A model generated the notes under the pieces. It saw only the letters and a list, made by a program, of their open reading frames with translations. It was not told the origin of the DNA and did not search any database. Position numbers and translations under genes: made by a program. Source: Diplonema japonicum (lineage: Eukaryota > Euglenozoa > Diplonemea > Diplonemida > Diplonemidae). From it: a DNA stretch of 64,000 nucleotides. Position 1 is the stretch's first letter. Every line of letters starts with the position of its first letter. Of the stretch, positions 29,827 through 40,185 are shown in pieces. The stretch covers positions 1 through 64,000 of the forward strand of contig OZ025687.1 in NCBI GenBank assembly GCA_964019335.1, written 5' to 3'.

Positions 29827-30433
29827 CTAACCTTCAGTTTTCTTTTTCTTATTCCCACTTGCGCCATCGTCGTGCTTTTTCTATTTAGTTGTTTTATTCG
29901 TTGTATACCTTGCATACCTTCGACCCAACCTCTGGCAGCAATGATGCGATGGACAGGCCCACGGACGCCTTGGCGCCTTGTTGTACTGCTTCAGGCAGCA
30001 CAACGGGGGTTTTTTCCTCAGCTGGTACGGTGTTGATGTGCTGCAGACCTGCAGAAATCTCGCCTCCCTCTTCTTCTTCATCCTCAGGTATGGGCTCACA
30101 AGGTTGATGTGCTGCAGCAACGTCAGCTGCTGTAATCTTCATAGTGTGCACTTCAAGAGGTGCATAGGGACCCCCTAGCTCCGTTATGTACCTCGTACCT
30201 ATCCCAAACTCCTCCCACGGGTTTGTCAGTATGCTCTTCACAAACCCAGGCTCCTCATACCACCTCGCACCACCAGCGTCTTCCCCTCGTGAGCCCTTCC
30301 ACCCTTTCCTTCCTTTTTTGCCCTTCTTCCCCTTGCCTCCCTTCTTTGAGCTGTTGTCATTTCGGTTAGCATTGAAGCTCCTGTCCCTCTCACCCGTAAA
30401 TTGAAGGAACTGCCCTACACCTGAGTCCAACAT
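29827..30433 (-). CDS. Small Lys/Gly-rich protein
   Basis: 189 residues from two exons (30433-29918, 29880-29827), intron 37 nt with ACAACTAAATAG at the 3' end. A basic segment (KKGGKGKKGKKGRKGWKG) near residue 30 is followed by a folded-looking stretch (WYEEPGFVKSILTNPWEEFG) and an acidic patch. The splice replaces a spurious VCKVYNE end with a Lys-rich tail (KKHDDGASGNKKKKTEG). No family is recognised; the FVKSILTNPWEEF segment could be a docking helix. RNA or nucleolar association is a guess from composition. Confidence 0.7.
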
Positions 30434-30517
30434 CTTGCTGTCTCCTACGGTGGGTGTTCACAGAAATGTCAAATAATATGAAGGAGTAAAACTAAAAAGA
30501 ACTGGAATTGGGTTAGG

Positions 30518-31861
30518 TCAGCCTTCGTCCATTGTGAGGAGGGTGCGTGACTGCCACTCGAGCTGTGTTTTCCATTGTGGGAGCCACGCGCTTAGCGACG
30601 ATGCGTCTGATCGTTTCATCCACCACAACGCTGCCTGCTGCTTGTCAGGAAGTGCTTGCATGAATATATCGCCTGTTGACGCCAGTAAGACCGCCGTCAC
30701 GTTCAGCAAGTCTTCGGAGGAACCAATTCCTGTGCCTACGGTTACAACGTGATTATGTATCTTAGTCTGCGTTACCGAGCGACGCAGCATTTCATCAACC
30801 CCCAAGGGCACATGTGCGGTCTCAAAGCTCTCCCTGAGCACCTTTACAAGCCTCTCGACGGTGTCTTCAGCTTCCCTTTGGAAAATGCAATAACCCTTCA
30901 TTGATGCATAAAGCTTGCTAAGGGGGACCCAGTAAGGCGCTGTGTTCCTCCGATCTACATCTAGAATAAGGACCGAATCGGTCTCGGGGTGGTATCCCGC
31001 TATCGGCGAGTAGTTGACGGGCCTGTCATGGGGCTCGCCGAATAGCTGCGTTTTATCAAAAGACGTCACAAGAAATGAGCTAACAGAAGACACGCAGTAC
31101 TGTATGTGTACACGAAAGGCAGCCAAGTCAGCGGTGGCGGGTGTGAATGTGGAAACGCTGCAGTCATTCTCATGCAACAATGCACGGCGTGACAAGCAGC
31201 TGAATTTACTGAAGGTCCCATGCGAACAGTTCATCTTCGACGACAGCATGTCAGCAGAGAACCAGCGCCAAACTCCTTTCCACACAGGGGTGTCCACCAC
31301 GGAAGACTTCAGAGGATCAATCCGTAGTGCGTTGAGGATCATGGAAAGGCACACCTCGCCATTTGCCTCACCTGCGCCCTCTGTCTGGTACTGCTCAGAA
31401 AGCCTGAAATAGCTTTCGTGATAGCCTTCGTTGAGTGCTTCGGCGAACATGCGCTTCCCCTTCATACTTGAAAAGCTCACGATGTCAGAAGGAGAGCGCG
31501 CGGGAAGCGAGCTTTGAAACCTCCTCTGAGAAAAGAGCGGCCTCATCTTTGTCGCAGGCAAAGACAGCGGCGTACTGTCCTGCTCCAGCCCGAGCGTCGT
31601 CGACAGTTTAACCACAGTACTTGAAGGAGACGGCACCTTCACAGTGCTGTCAAGTGTCATGGCCTTCTTCCCCTTCTTCAACGGGACCTTCGATCTGGGC
31701 TTAGGCTCTGTTGCGAGATCCTCAATATCAAAGACACCTGATGCGTTATGAGAAACAAACAGCATACCTGCATGTTGAGCGTACAGCGGGCAGCGGCGGC
31801 ACAAACTATACTCGGCACCGCAACATACCTTTGTAAGCCCTGCAGAGCAGAGATTAAGCAT
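30518..31861 (-). CDS. Phytochelatin-synthase-like protein, catalytic Cys and His replaced
   Basis: About 447 residues from the ATG at 31861, after ACTCCAG and ATCTACAG. An in-frame 30-nt intron (GTATGCTG...CATAACGCATCAG, about 31764-31735) probably removes ten residues. A Cys-rich N-terminus (CX3C pairs) precedes a phytochelatin synthase domain: SFSSMKGKRMFAEALNEG, YFRLSEQYQT, LSMILNALRIDP, WKGVWRWFSADML, SPIAGYHPETDSVLILDV and WVPLSKLYASM. The family uses a Cys-His-Asp triad to make metal-binding peptides from glutathione. Here the Cys position is Asn (codon 31363-31361), the His position is Asn (31015-31013) and the Asp is kept. It is therefore likely a pseudoenzyme. Confidence 0.85.
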   Translation of the reverse strand: MLNLCSAGLTKVCCGAEYSLCRRCPLYAQHAGMLFVSHNASGVFDIEDLATEPKPRSKVPLKKGKKAMTLDSTVKVPSPSSTVVKLSTTLGLEQDSTPLSLPATKMRPLFSQRRFQSSLPARSPSDIVSFSSMKGKRMFAEALNEGYHESYFRLSEQYQTEGAGEANGEVCLSMILNALRIDPLKSSVVDTPVWKGVWRWFSADMLSSKMNCSHGTFSKFSCLSRRALLHENDCSVSTFTPATADLAAFRVHIQYCVSSVSSFLVTSFDKTQLFGEPHDRPVNYSPIAGYHPETDSVLILDVDRRNTAPYWVPLSKLYASMKGYCIFQREAEDTVERLVKVLRESFETAHVPLGVDEMLRRSVTQTKIHNHVVTVGTGIGSSEDLLNVTAVLLASTGDIFMQALPDKQQAALWWMKRSDASSLSAWLPQWKTQLEWQSRTLLTMDEG

Positions 31862-31928
31862 GTTCCCCACCTGTAGATCTTGCTGGAGTAAAAAGAAAGG
31901 TGTAAAAAAACAAATAAGAATCTTACTA

Positions 31929-32324
31929 TTAATCAAGCATTGCTTCATAGGTGCTGGCAATGTCCTTGTTTCCATTCTTGTCAGCAAGGGCAGTCACTGT
32001 TAGACCGTCGTTGTTCTTGATGGTTATATCAGCGGAAGCTTGAGATAACGCCATCATGCAACTGCACTGCTTCACGTAGCCAGACATAGACATCACTACG
32101 TAATGTGCTGCTGTGTTCCCTGTGTGCTCGTCAATTGCATTCACCACAGCACCTGCCTCTATCAGCAACGGGAGGACTTCCTTCCTGCAATAGTACCCTG
32201 CAGTCATCAACGGCGTCTTGCCGCATACCGTTCTCTCGTTCACACATCCCTTCTCAATGCACCGCAACACCTCCTCAGTGTCGCCATCCCTTATCGCTCT
32301 GTGTATTGGCGGTAACTCAAGCAT
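31929..32324 (-). CDS. Small ankyrin-repeat protein
   Basis: 131 residues in one exon. Ankyrin repeats: PIHRAIRDGDTEEVLRCIEKG, GKTPLMTAGYYCRKEVLPLLIEAGAVVNAID, GNTAAHYVVMSMSGY..., and DGLTVTALADKNGNKDIASTY. The ATG follows ACACCAACAG by 5 nt. Such minimal ankyrin proteins are usually interaction adaptors. Its stop is only 68 bp from the start of the phytochelatin-synthase-like gene. Confidence 0.8.
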   Translation of the reverse strand: MLELPPIHRAIRDGDTEEVLRCIEKGCVNERTVCGKTPLMTAGYYCRKEVLPLLIEAGAVVNAIDEHTGNTAAHYVVMSMSGYVKQCSCMMALSQASADITIKNNDGLTVTALADKNGNKDIASTYEAMLD

Positions 32325-32520
32325 TTTACCTGTTGGTGTTTAAGTAAGTGGGAAAACAGTTAATAAAACTGACGAGTACCACGGAGGAGAAGAAAAAAAT
32401 GGTAAATGAGGCATAACACGCTGGTGATCAACAAGAAGTCCTTCATGTACTAAGATTTGAAAAGGTTTTTCGATAAGTACGGGCTCCAAGTGTCAAACAC
32501 AATGACAAATAGCATAACAG

Positions 32521-34683
32521 CTATTGAAAGAGAGAGTTTGTGGCCTCGTCTTTGTCATACTGGCGCCACCACACATCACCGTCGTCCCACGTTACGCAGT
32601 TTCCCTCAGGACCGGTGGTGTTCGCACCTAGCATATAAACACCGTCCGTCCACGCTGGTGCAGCCATCGTGTAAGCGTATTCCGTCATGTTTCCGCATCG
32701 TACCTTCGCTCCCTTCACTTCCCACACCAGGCCACGCATGTCCCTCCAAGTGCCTTGCATCTTGTCAACAATCTCTTTCCCAGGTATGGGTATTGGCCCC
32801 TCGGGGTCACGTCTCTCTTCGCGTCGTTTCCAGAAGGGGTCGTGGCACAGGATGGACGATAACGCCGTGCGGTGCGATGTCCTGTGGTGAGGTGGCGCAG
32901 CGCTCGTGGCTGCCTTGGCATCAGCCTTTGCCAAAGCCGTCATGCAGTAGAGCAGCTGCTGCTGTATCAAGGTTACTCTTGTGCAGTTCTCGGCAAGGTT
33001 CCAACCGGGTACAGGCGACAAGACAGCAGGAGCGTTTGAAGGTTGAAGCTTCGACAGTGGCTCGTGGGTTGAGGGGTCCACTGCGAAGTTTACAAAGTCA
33101 AACTCCGACCCATAGTATCGGAGGAAGCAGCGCACAGCACGCTCGCCGTTCATCGTTCTGTTAGCACGGAAGGCATCACTCATGTCTTTCATGGCCTTCT
33201 TCTTCTTCTTATTAGAAGGGACGAACTGGCTGTTCCTGATCCTTCGACAGACGTGAATGACCATCATCATTAAAGCATCTGAGCTTAGGCCACCAAGTGA
33301 CTCGTCAGTGTATCGAGGGCGCAACACACACCTCAGAACCGTGTATGCAGTGGCAGCGCCAGGTGCAAACTCTGCCAGCCACTGCTTTACAACGTACACA
33401 CACTTACGAGCTGCAGCCCCGAGACCGCCCAGCAGAAGTTCGATTTGAGTCTTACATGGAGAGAGACCGACTACTTTCTGATGCCCCGCTGCAACTGTCA
33501 CAAGTGTGTGCCCTGCCTTTTCTAAGATCTTTGCAGCAAGGCTAGAATCGTCCATGTCCACGGCTAGCTGCAGAGCGTCGCCGCCTACTGTCAGCCCGTA
33601 CGCATCAGGCCCGACAAGCTTCACCGTGGCACCTGTGCACAACAGATCTACAGCTTCCTGAACACCAGACCGGAGGGCAAGCCTTCTTGCAAGCTCTTGC
33701 GGTACAGGAAGCACAAAGGCTGCAAAGTCAGCCAATTCTTCTTCGAGTGATATTTGTGAGGCATCAACACCTTCTGTATACCAAGGCGTGATAGTGTAGG
33801 GGCCCTCTGTCTTAGTTTTAAGAAAGTGGCCGCCCTTGGGGACAGAAACAATTTCAGGGGGTGATGGCGGTCTTGTGTTGTGGCAAGGGAGTGGGTTAGT
33901 GTTTTTCAACTCGTTCGGCAAGTCGTCCCACGACAAGCACCCAGGGGCATTCAAATGCTCGATAGACAGCTCCCTAATAAGGACCTCGCGAGAGTTAACA
34001 CAATGCAAGGGAACTGCTTCAGTGAGCTTTCCGACGTCGACAAACTTCAGCATGCCTCTGATTCGGTGCTCGATGCGTGCGGGTGCAGGATAGATCACGA
34101 CCTTCAACACCCTCCCCGGGTAGTGCTGCCCCAGGAAGAGAGTGCATCGCTGAATGAACGCGATGGGCGGGCGCTTGACCCCTTTGATGTTAAGGAGGAT
34201 AATGAGGTCCTCCGGCATGTCGGGTGCAAGGTTGAGAAGAGCCTGCTCCCAGACGTAAAAAAAGCCGCACATCTGTTCAAGAAGGCGGGGGGCGCCATAA
34301 CAGCGGGGGGGCGTGGATCTCCAAGGTGCGGCCCGTTGACCAAGTTCAAGGTTTTTAACTGGGCAGTAAAATATGGTTCGCTTGTCTTTGTTCGGGAGTG
34401 GAATGAGGCTGAACCACTTCTTCGTTTCGAGAGCTTCTAAAATCTGCGGTAAGGCCGGCAGATCGATGGCACTCCCTATAGGCAGCGAGGTCTGACGCCA
34501 GGCTATGGTCTTCTTCAGCCGTGCGCCAGCCCCATGACTCCCATCGACACGAAACTTCGTTGCACGTAAAAATCTCAGCAACTCCTTCTCGTCGTACCCC
34601 TCAGGTATCCCATCTGTCTGCTTCAACAGTCCTAGAGCTAGCTTGTGTGCCTCGGGAAGGTTCTCAAGCTCGAGGACATCCAT
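32521..34683 (-). CDS. CRAL-TRIO (Sec14) domain fused to degenerate TRF4-like nucleotidyltransferase
   Basis: About 720 residues, single exon. The ATG at 34683 follows TTACAATCGCAG. Residues 1-260: CRAL-TRIO-N helices (ELLRFLRATKFRVDGS) and a Sec14 lipid-binding domain (LIILLNIKGV, HYPGRVLKVVIYPAPARIEH, REVLIREL). After a linker, residues about 340-590 resemble non-canonical poly(A)/poly(U) polymerases: a KLVGPDAYGL strand, VVKQWLAEF, GGLSSDALMMMVIH and FLRYYGSEFDF. The metal-binding DxD motif is not intact (GGDALQLAVDM). A C-terminal Trp-rich module (MQGTWRDMRGLVWEV...WDDGDVWWRQ) is unrecognised. An insertion (about 35 residues) interrupts the Sec14 domain near 34290-34350; it may hide an unusual intron. 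Confidence 0.7.
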   Translation of the reverse strand: MDVLELENLPEAHKLALGLLKQTDGIPEGYDEKELLRFLRATKFRVDGSHGAGARLKKTIAWRQTSLPIGSAIDLPALPQILEALETKKWFSLIPLPNKDKRTIFYCPVKNLELGQRAAPWRSTPPRCYGAPRLLEQMCGFFYVWEQALLNLAPDMPEDLIILLNIKGVKRPPIAFIQRCTLFLGQHYPGRVLKVVIYPAPARIEHRIRGMLKFVDVGKLTEAVPLHCVNSREVLIRELSIEHLNAPGCLSWDDLPNELKNTNPLPCHNTRPPSPPEIVSVPKGGHFLKTKTEGPYTITPWYTEGVDASQISLEEELADFAAFVLPVPQELARRLALRSGVQEAVDLLCTGATVKLVGPDAYGLTVGGDALQLAVDMDDSSLAAKILEKAGHTLVTVAAGHQKVVGLSPCKTQIELLLGGLGAAARKCVYVVKQWLAEFAPGAATAYTVLRCVLRPRYTDESLGGLSSDALMMMVIHVCRRIRNSQFVPSNKKKKKAMKDMSDAFRANRTMNGERAVRCFLRYYGSEFDFVNFAVDPSTHEPLSKLQPSNAPAVLSPVPGWNLAENCTRVTLIQQQLLYCMTALAKADAKAATSAAPPHHRTSHRTALSSILCHDPFWKRREERRDPEGPIPIPGKEIVDKMQGTWRDMRGLVWEVKGAKVRCGNMTEYAYTMAAPAWTDGVYMLGANTTGPEGNCVTWDDGDVWWRQYDKDEATNSLFQ

Positions 34684-35631
34684 TTCCAAACCTGCGATTG
34701 TAAGTCAATGCGTAAAGGTTCAATAACATAGAGAATAGGCCTTTTAAAAGGGAAAAGGAGTTACCGAAATATGGCGGCTTTCTATACTTTCTTAACCAGT
34801 TAGAAACGAGCTGGCTTCTCCTACCCACGAGGCGGAAGAAAAAAGCCGATTCATACAGCTGTTGAAATGAAATCGTGAAGCTAACGAAGCGAGACGGGAC
34901 GCATTAGGTGTCCGTGCTCTTTGTCAGGTCTTCACGTTGACTTAACGAGGCCATGTGCTCACTTCTAACTGCTTAAAGGGAGGTGACGGGAGAGACAAAA
35001 AAAATATGAAAAAAGAAAACTATGAACAGAAGTAACGTGCCGTATCTCTATTAAAAATGGGACCCAATCTTCTTAGAAATACGTTTAAAAACCACCCGCC
35101 TGTGGCTGCACTGCCCCCTCGTATTCCTCCTCATGCTGAGGAAGACATGGAGAGGGCGACTAGTACATAAGGCAGGAAAGTCCAAAAATGGCCTTTATTG
35201 ACTAACCATAACTGATCTTTTTTTTTCTTTTTCTTTTTTCTTCTTGCAAGTGTATCCTTTTTTGTTTTTGTTTTTATTTATTTCTTTCGTGGATCACCTA
35301 ACCCCGCGAATCCACTTTTTTGACGGAAAAAAGAAAGAAGGGAAAAAAAAGGAACATTTAAGGGTAAGACACAGAAAAAGGATAAAAAAAAGGGGGGTTG
35401 TTAAAAAATGTAAAACAAAATAATAGTTTTGAAATTTGGCGGCTTTGGTCTTTTCGCTCCAAAACCAAATAAGAGGACAGGGCGGGGCGGTGCGTGGTGT
35501 GGCGATAGGTTATCCAAACCACATGAAATATAAAACAGAGGTTTAAAAAAAAAAGGAAAAGAAAAAATGTGTAAATAAATTAAAAGCGCACACACGGCAC
35601 GTGGTATGCCGACTGAAGACAATCTGCCTCG
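34684..35631. other. Gene-free interval with homopolymer runs
   Basis: Between the USP7-like gene and the CRAL-TRIO gene. The left part is ordinary mixed sequence. The right part (35215-35600) is rich in T and A runs. No open frame with coding character, tRNA or repeat was found. It is long compared with the ~90-bp spacing elsewhere and may hold UTRs, a processing boundary or a transcription unit border. Confidence 0.5.
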
Positions 35632-38600
35632 CTAACACGCTATTTCGTTAATACTCATCTCCGAGTCCGACTTCCCCTCGGCTTCAGTGCTGCATTTGTT
35701 GTCAGGACGCTTCCTTGTAGGAGACTCTATCCAGAGAGACTTCTCAGGTGCGCTGGGCCTCTTTGGGTGTGCATGCTTGATGCGTGGTTTCGGTCTGTTT
35801 ATAATGTTATTCGTATTTCGAACTGCCGCTTTTTCATACCTCTTCAAGCCCACCACAACAACGCGGGACGAAGCCCAAAGTCTTTTCAGGTCCTCCAAAG
35901 CGTGTATCTTGAGGTCAACTGGTCTGTGGTGCTCATTCAACTGCGCCACGTACAGTGCCGGATCGCACACTTGCTCAGCTGTCAACTGCAACAATACGAG
36001 CATTCTGCGTTAAAAGTTGTATTGGCAAGTAACACAGCATATACCTTGCTAGCACATCGCTCCACATCTCACCCTCGACAATCTTCACCTGGAAGGGCGC
36101 TGAGTGCACCTCTGTCATGGTGCGCCCCGTCCACGGATGGTACGACTCATGCAGGTTCAGCACATTAATAGTGACCTCCTCTCTCCCATCCATCATGGGA
36201 GGCAGCTTTGGCTTCGGGCGCAGCTCGAACTCCCTATCGAGTGACGCCATCATGGGAAATATGCACTGGGTGTAGTACGCACCTTTGATGATGTGGTTCT
36301 CTATCTCCAACAACACCAGATTGTCGTTGTCTTCTGAATAGGGAAAGTCTTCGTTCTCCCGCAGCGTCTCGATCAGCATGTCGATTGTGCTCTTGGCCAT
36401 CAGCACCAGCGTCTCGCTCATCAGCAGTTCGCCATTCTCTTTGCATAAGCTGATCTGTACCGTCGCGCGTTCCTCGCTCTCCTCCACCGTGAACCCCTTC
36501 AGCACGTCGTAGTACACATACGGGACCACCTCCCACCCTGCCGTTATCATCTCACGCATCGTTCGGTTCTCGCTCTTCTTCTCTGGCATATCTCTCGGCT
36601 CGCCGTACTCACCCTGCGTCCATAGCCTTATGTAGTCAGGGTCTTCGCCAATGCGCTCTCCGATAATCTCCACGATGTCCACGTACCTGAGCCCTCCAGG
36701 CAGTGTCAACTCTACGCAGGGCACATCCTTGTCAAATCTATCGAAGAAAACCTTCACCTGGTCGGCCAGGTACTCGTAATAAGACAGAGCAGTCGGGTGC
36801 CCATACTGCTCCATGCTTTTGTTAAAGACTTGGAATGTTATGATGTTCCCATGCGTGATGCCTTGCTCCTTGAATGTCTGGTCCACGCTGTCGATGGGGT
36901 ACACCCTCTTGCACGAAGCCTCGTCAAAGTACAGCACTTCATCACCTTCCTCGAGTGTCAGACCTGCCAGCTGCAGGACGACGGGCTCTAAGGACTTAAC
37001 GAGCTTCTGCTGATGCACTACTTGGCTGCCCATAAAAGTAAGATGACCATCTTTTGGGTCGTAGTACTTGAGCATCACTAGGAAATATGAGGAAGGGTGG
37101 AAGGGCGCTAGCACCTTAGACGTCATATCTCCGGCGGGGGGCGGGGGGGGAGGGTCCACCCAGACCTCCGCCAGCCCCACAGACAAGGCCCTATTCCTTG
37201 CCCAAGCACCTCTATCCAGTGTACACGGATAGCCGGCCTTGCGTGTGTCGTAGTTGTACTGGTACTCGTACACTGGAGAGTCTCCGCTGAGTGGCTCATT
37301 CGTTGAGACAGGAGGTGGCGACGGATAGTCAGAATTATCCTTGCTGAGCACGACCCTGTCCGCAATGACATGGTCGTACTCAACCTGCAACTTCATAGGC
37401 CTCCTAAGGATATTCCGCGGGTTGAACAGTGACTGTCTGTCTGCCTTGTAGTCAGATACTTTGCAGTCACCACGGAACAACTGTAGGTTGACATTCTGGA
37501 AGCGGTGTGCGAATTTCGGATCATTTCTATTGTACATGACAACCTTGTTGATGGCAGAAAGAGATGGGAGTTTCAGCGTCAGCTTCGGGCTGGGGTCGTC
37601 GGAGGCAGTTTGGGAGAATAGCCTTCGCTCACCTCGTATGGCGTGTATGGCTGGATGAGAGACGCCCTTCTTGGGCTGCCTGTAGGTTGATGACTGGAAC
37701 ACCTTCGTGTGCGGGGCAATGTTGATGCCGCATGGGCCGAACAGGTGCAGCGATGGTATCAGGACCTGGGGATCCTCAAGGAATACATAAAAGGAATATA
37801 ATTCGTCTGCAGGCATAAAGTGTCCCCACCTCTCAGACAACGTGGTTTCGTCACTGTCGCTTGGCGACAGCACAGGAGCATCCCAAATGGTACTGCATTT
37901 TGCCGCAAAAATGGCCCAGCTCCACAGCCGCTGCTGGTCGGGCTTTATCCCACTATACTCGTAGAGCTCCTCGCGAAGCTGCTTTACTGTGGCTACCTTC
38001 TCAAAACAAAAGGAGGAATCACTCACCAATGGGAACCTGAACAGTTCTACTTGCTTCACATCAACTGCATTATTAATATCGCAAGGCCGAGCGACGTGTA
38101 CAAGCACCTGTTTCGAGGCTTTCAACCTCAAGATCTCTTCTTCTAATGTGTTTGCGACTATCTCTTCATATGCCTCAACGACACCCTGCGGCACTTTCAG
38201 TTGTGGTTCCTTGAAAATCTTCTCAAAGCAACTCTTTCGCGTGTAAATCAGAATGTAAGAGGTGGCAGTTGCCACTTGCTCCACGCCCCACCCGTTCACC
38301 CACGTCTTTCCTCCGTAAGCGGCATCGAACACTTTGTCTGTCCCCACGTTCCTCACCACTGCGTCGTTGAACTCGTACCATCTGTCGTCCATGTCAGGCC
38401 TGATGTACGCATAGTAGTGCCCTGCCCTCGGACCACCGCTGTGCACTATCACGCTCTGTATTTCGTAGATAGCAGGGCTACCCTTCTCGTACAGCGGATT
38501 ACCCTCGTTCGACTTGTCGTCATCAGGGAGCCCCGCCTCGAACTCCGTGAGGTCTAATGTCTCAGGGTACTCGAACCTGTCGTACAATTTGCGCTGGTCG

Positions 38601-39472
38601 AGATTCTCGCTATAGTAATCAATTTCGAATCTCTTCAGGTGCACGACCTGTACGGGCGGGAAACTTTGGAACTCGACGAACTTGTCGGCGTCCTTGTACA
38701 CAGGCTCCTTCCCTAACATCTCCACCTTGTATTTGTTCGAACCATCGAGTCTTTCCGGCTTGCATAAATCTTGTATAGCTTCCATGATTCCTTTGTTTCC
38801 TTTTATCTCCAGCTGCAGCTCGTAGAACGATTCTTTCGTTGTGGATTCATACTCGCCGTCTAATGTTCTAACCACGTTGTTGAAGGTCCCGTGAAACAGG
38901 TGTCTCACAGCATCTTCACTGGGAGTGCCTTTCATCTTGTCTTCTAATTTCTCCCTCAATTTGATACACATTTCGTGTAGGTCTTGTTGTGTTGCTAACT
39001 CTTCGTTTTTCCAACCAAACGAGTCGGTCAGCTGCTTGGTGCTGGCAGGCGTTTTGTCGCGCGACATCATGTAGAACAGTAGCTGCAGTGCTGTTGCCAT
39101 GCTGTCGTCCATCTTGTCACCCATCTCGTACACAGCTGACCGGAAGTGTGGTAGGTGGTACAGGCATTGGATAAGAGAGTTGAGGTAGCACGTCGACCCC
39201 AAGTTAACAAGACCCACGTACTTCTCTTCGCTGCTGTCTGTCTCAGCGTTGTCATTCGCGCTACCCTCCTCCTCCTGTCCGTCAATGTCGTTGTCGTCAT
39301 CTTCTTGGTACCGACTTCCCAGCCTTTCCAGCAGTACCTCCTTTGCCAGTTCGCTGAAGGTCCCCTCCTTATCTTGCAGCCAGTGCAAAATGTCGACCGA
39401 CGTGGTCTGCTCCACTTCCATGTCGTCATCCGCCGTGGGGTCTAGGTGCATGCTTGCAACCAGGCTCTCCAT
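35632..39472 (-). CDS. USP7/UBP12-type ubiquitin-specific protease
   Basis: 1266 residues from two exons (39472-36045, 36004-35632); the intron is 40 nt with TTTTAACGCAG. The catalytic domain starts near residue 84 with YVGLVNLGSTCYLNSL (Cys95) and has the USP7-like LTDSFGWK and DLHEMCIKLREKLEDKMKGT. The His box is HSGGPRAGHYYAYIRP. Downstream are Ub-like/ICP0-binding-type segments and a USP7 C-terminal-like module that continues into exon 2 (MLVLLQLTAEQVCD...). The last 60 residues are basic. The usual N-terminal MATH/TRAF domain is absent, replaced by an acidic linker. It removes ubiquitin from substrates in the nucleus or cytosol. Confidence 0.88.
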
Positions 39473-39564
39473 TGTGTAGTGTCTGTGAGAGCGGTCAAAA
39501 AATGTGGCATTTTCTTTATAACTTTATCAACACGTTCTACAAAAAGAAATACAATCCCTCTTCA

Positions 39565-39885
39565 CTAATGGCTCTGCATTGAGGGGCTCAGTCTGAGCTT
39601 ATGCTGCAGAGCTGTGGGGTATGGAGGGGGTGGGCTACACAGAGTCACGGATCGAGGGGGGCTCACAGTGCGTGTGGCGAGCATGGCAGTAGTGGGCATC
39701 GCGTGGCATGCTGGCACATGATGAATAACACTGTTGTTGGCAAGCAGCAACTGCGTCAGCTCTGCATTGCGGGCTCTCAGTCTCTCCGCCTCAATATTCT
39801 GTATGACAAGTCTCAACTGGTTGATCTCGTGCTGTTGCACTAATTCCGCAGCCTTGCTCTTCAACGCTGACTTCCAATCGGTCAT
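39565..39885 (-). CDS. Small coiled-coil protein
   Basis: 106 residues from the ATG at 39885. The first 60 residues form a leucine-zipper-like coil (LVQQHEINQLRLVIQNIEAERLRARNAELTQLLL kept here as separate heptads around LVIQNIEAERL and NAELTQLLL). The tail is Pro/Ser/His-rich. It resembles a bZIP-like coil without an obvious basic region, but no family is assigned. It lies 93 bp upstream, in gene order, of the next stop and fits the array spacing. Confidence 0.55.
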   Translation of the reverse strand: MTDWKSALKSKAAELVQQHEINQLRLVIQNIEAERLRARNAELTQLLLANNSVIHHVPACHAMPTTAMLATRTVSPPRSVTLCSPPPPYPTALQHKLRLSPSMQSH

Positions 39886-40185
39886 CAATCATATTTGCGC
39901 ATCCTGTTAAGGTGGTGCCAAAACACACAACAGATTCAATAGAGTTCAACACGAGAGTAGATCCCGTAACAAGTATAACCGTAAAAAGATCTTTCGGACT
40001 ACTGGTTACACTTAATAGATATACGGGATAGAAAAAGGTAACCATGTCTTAGAAGAACACGACTCCTTATTATTTTATAGCCCCACGGGGCGTTGATGAA
40101 GAAAATCAAACGAGTTTAAGAAAAAAAATAAAAGGAGGAGCAAATGGCACGTAGATACATCACAAACTAAAATAAATTACATGCA

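Noticed and set aside
34290-34360. Intron starting GTCAACGGG in the CRAL-TRIO gene
   Set aside because: Donor is off-consensus and removal breaks the reading frame; kept as a coding insertion.
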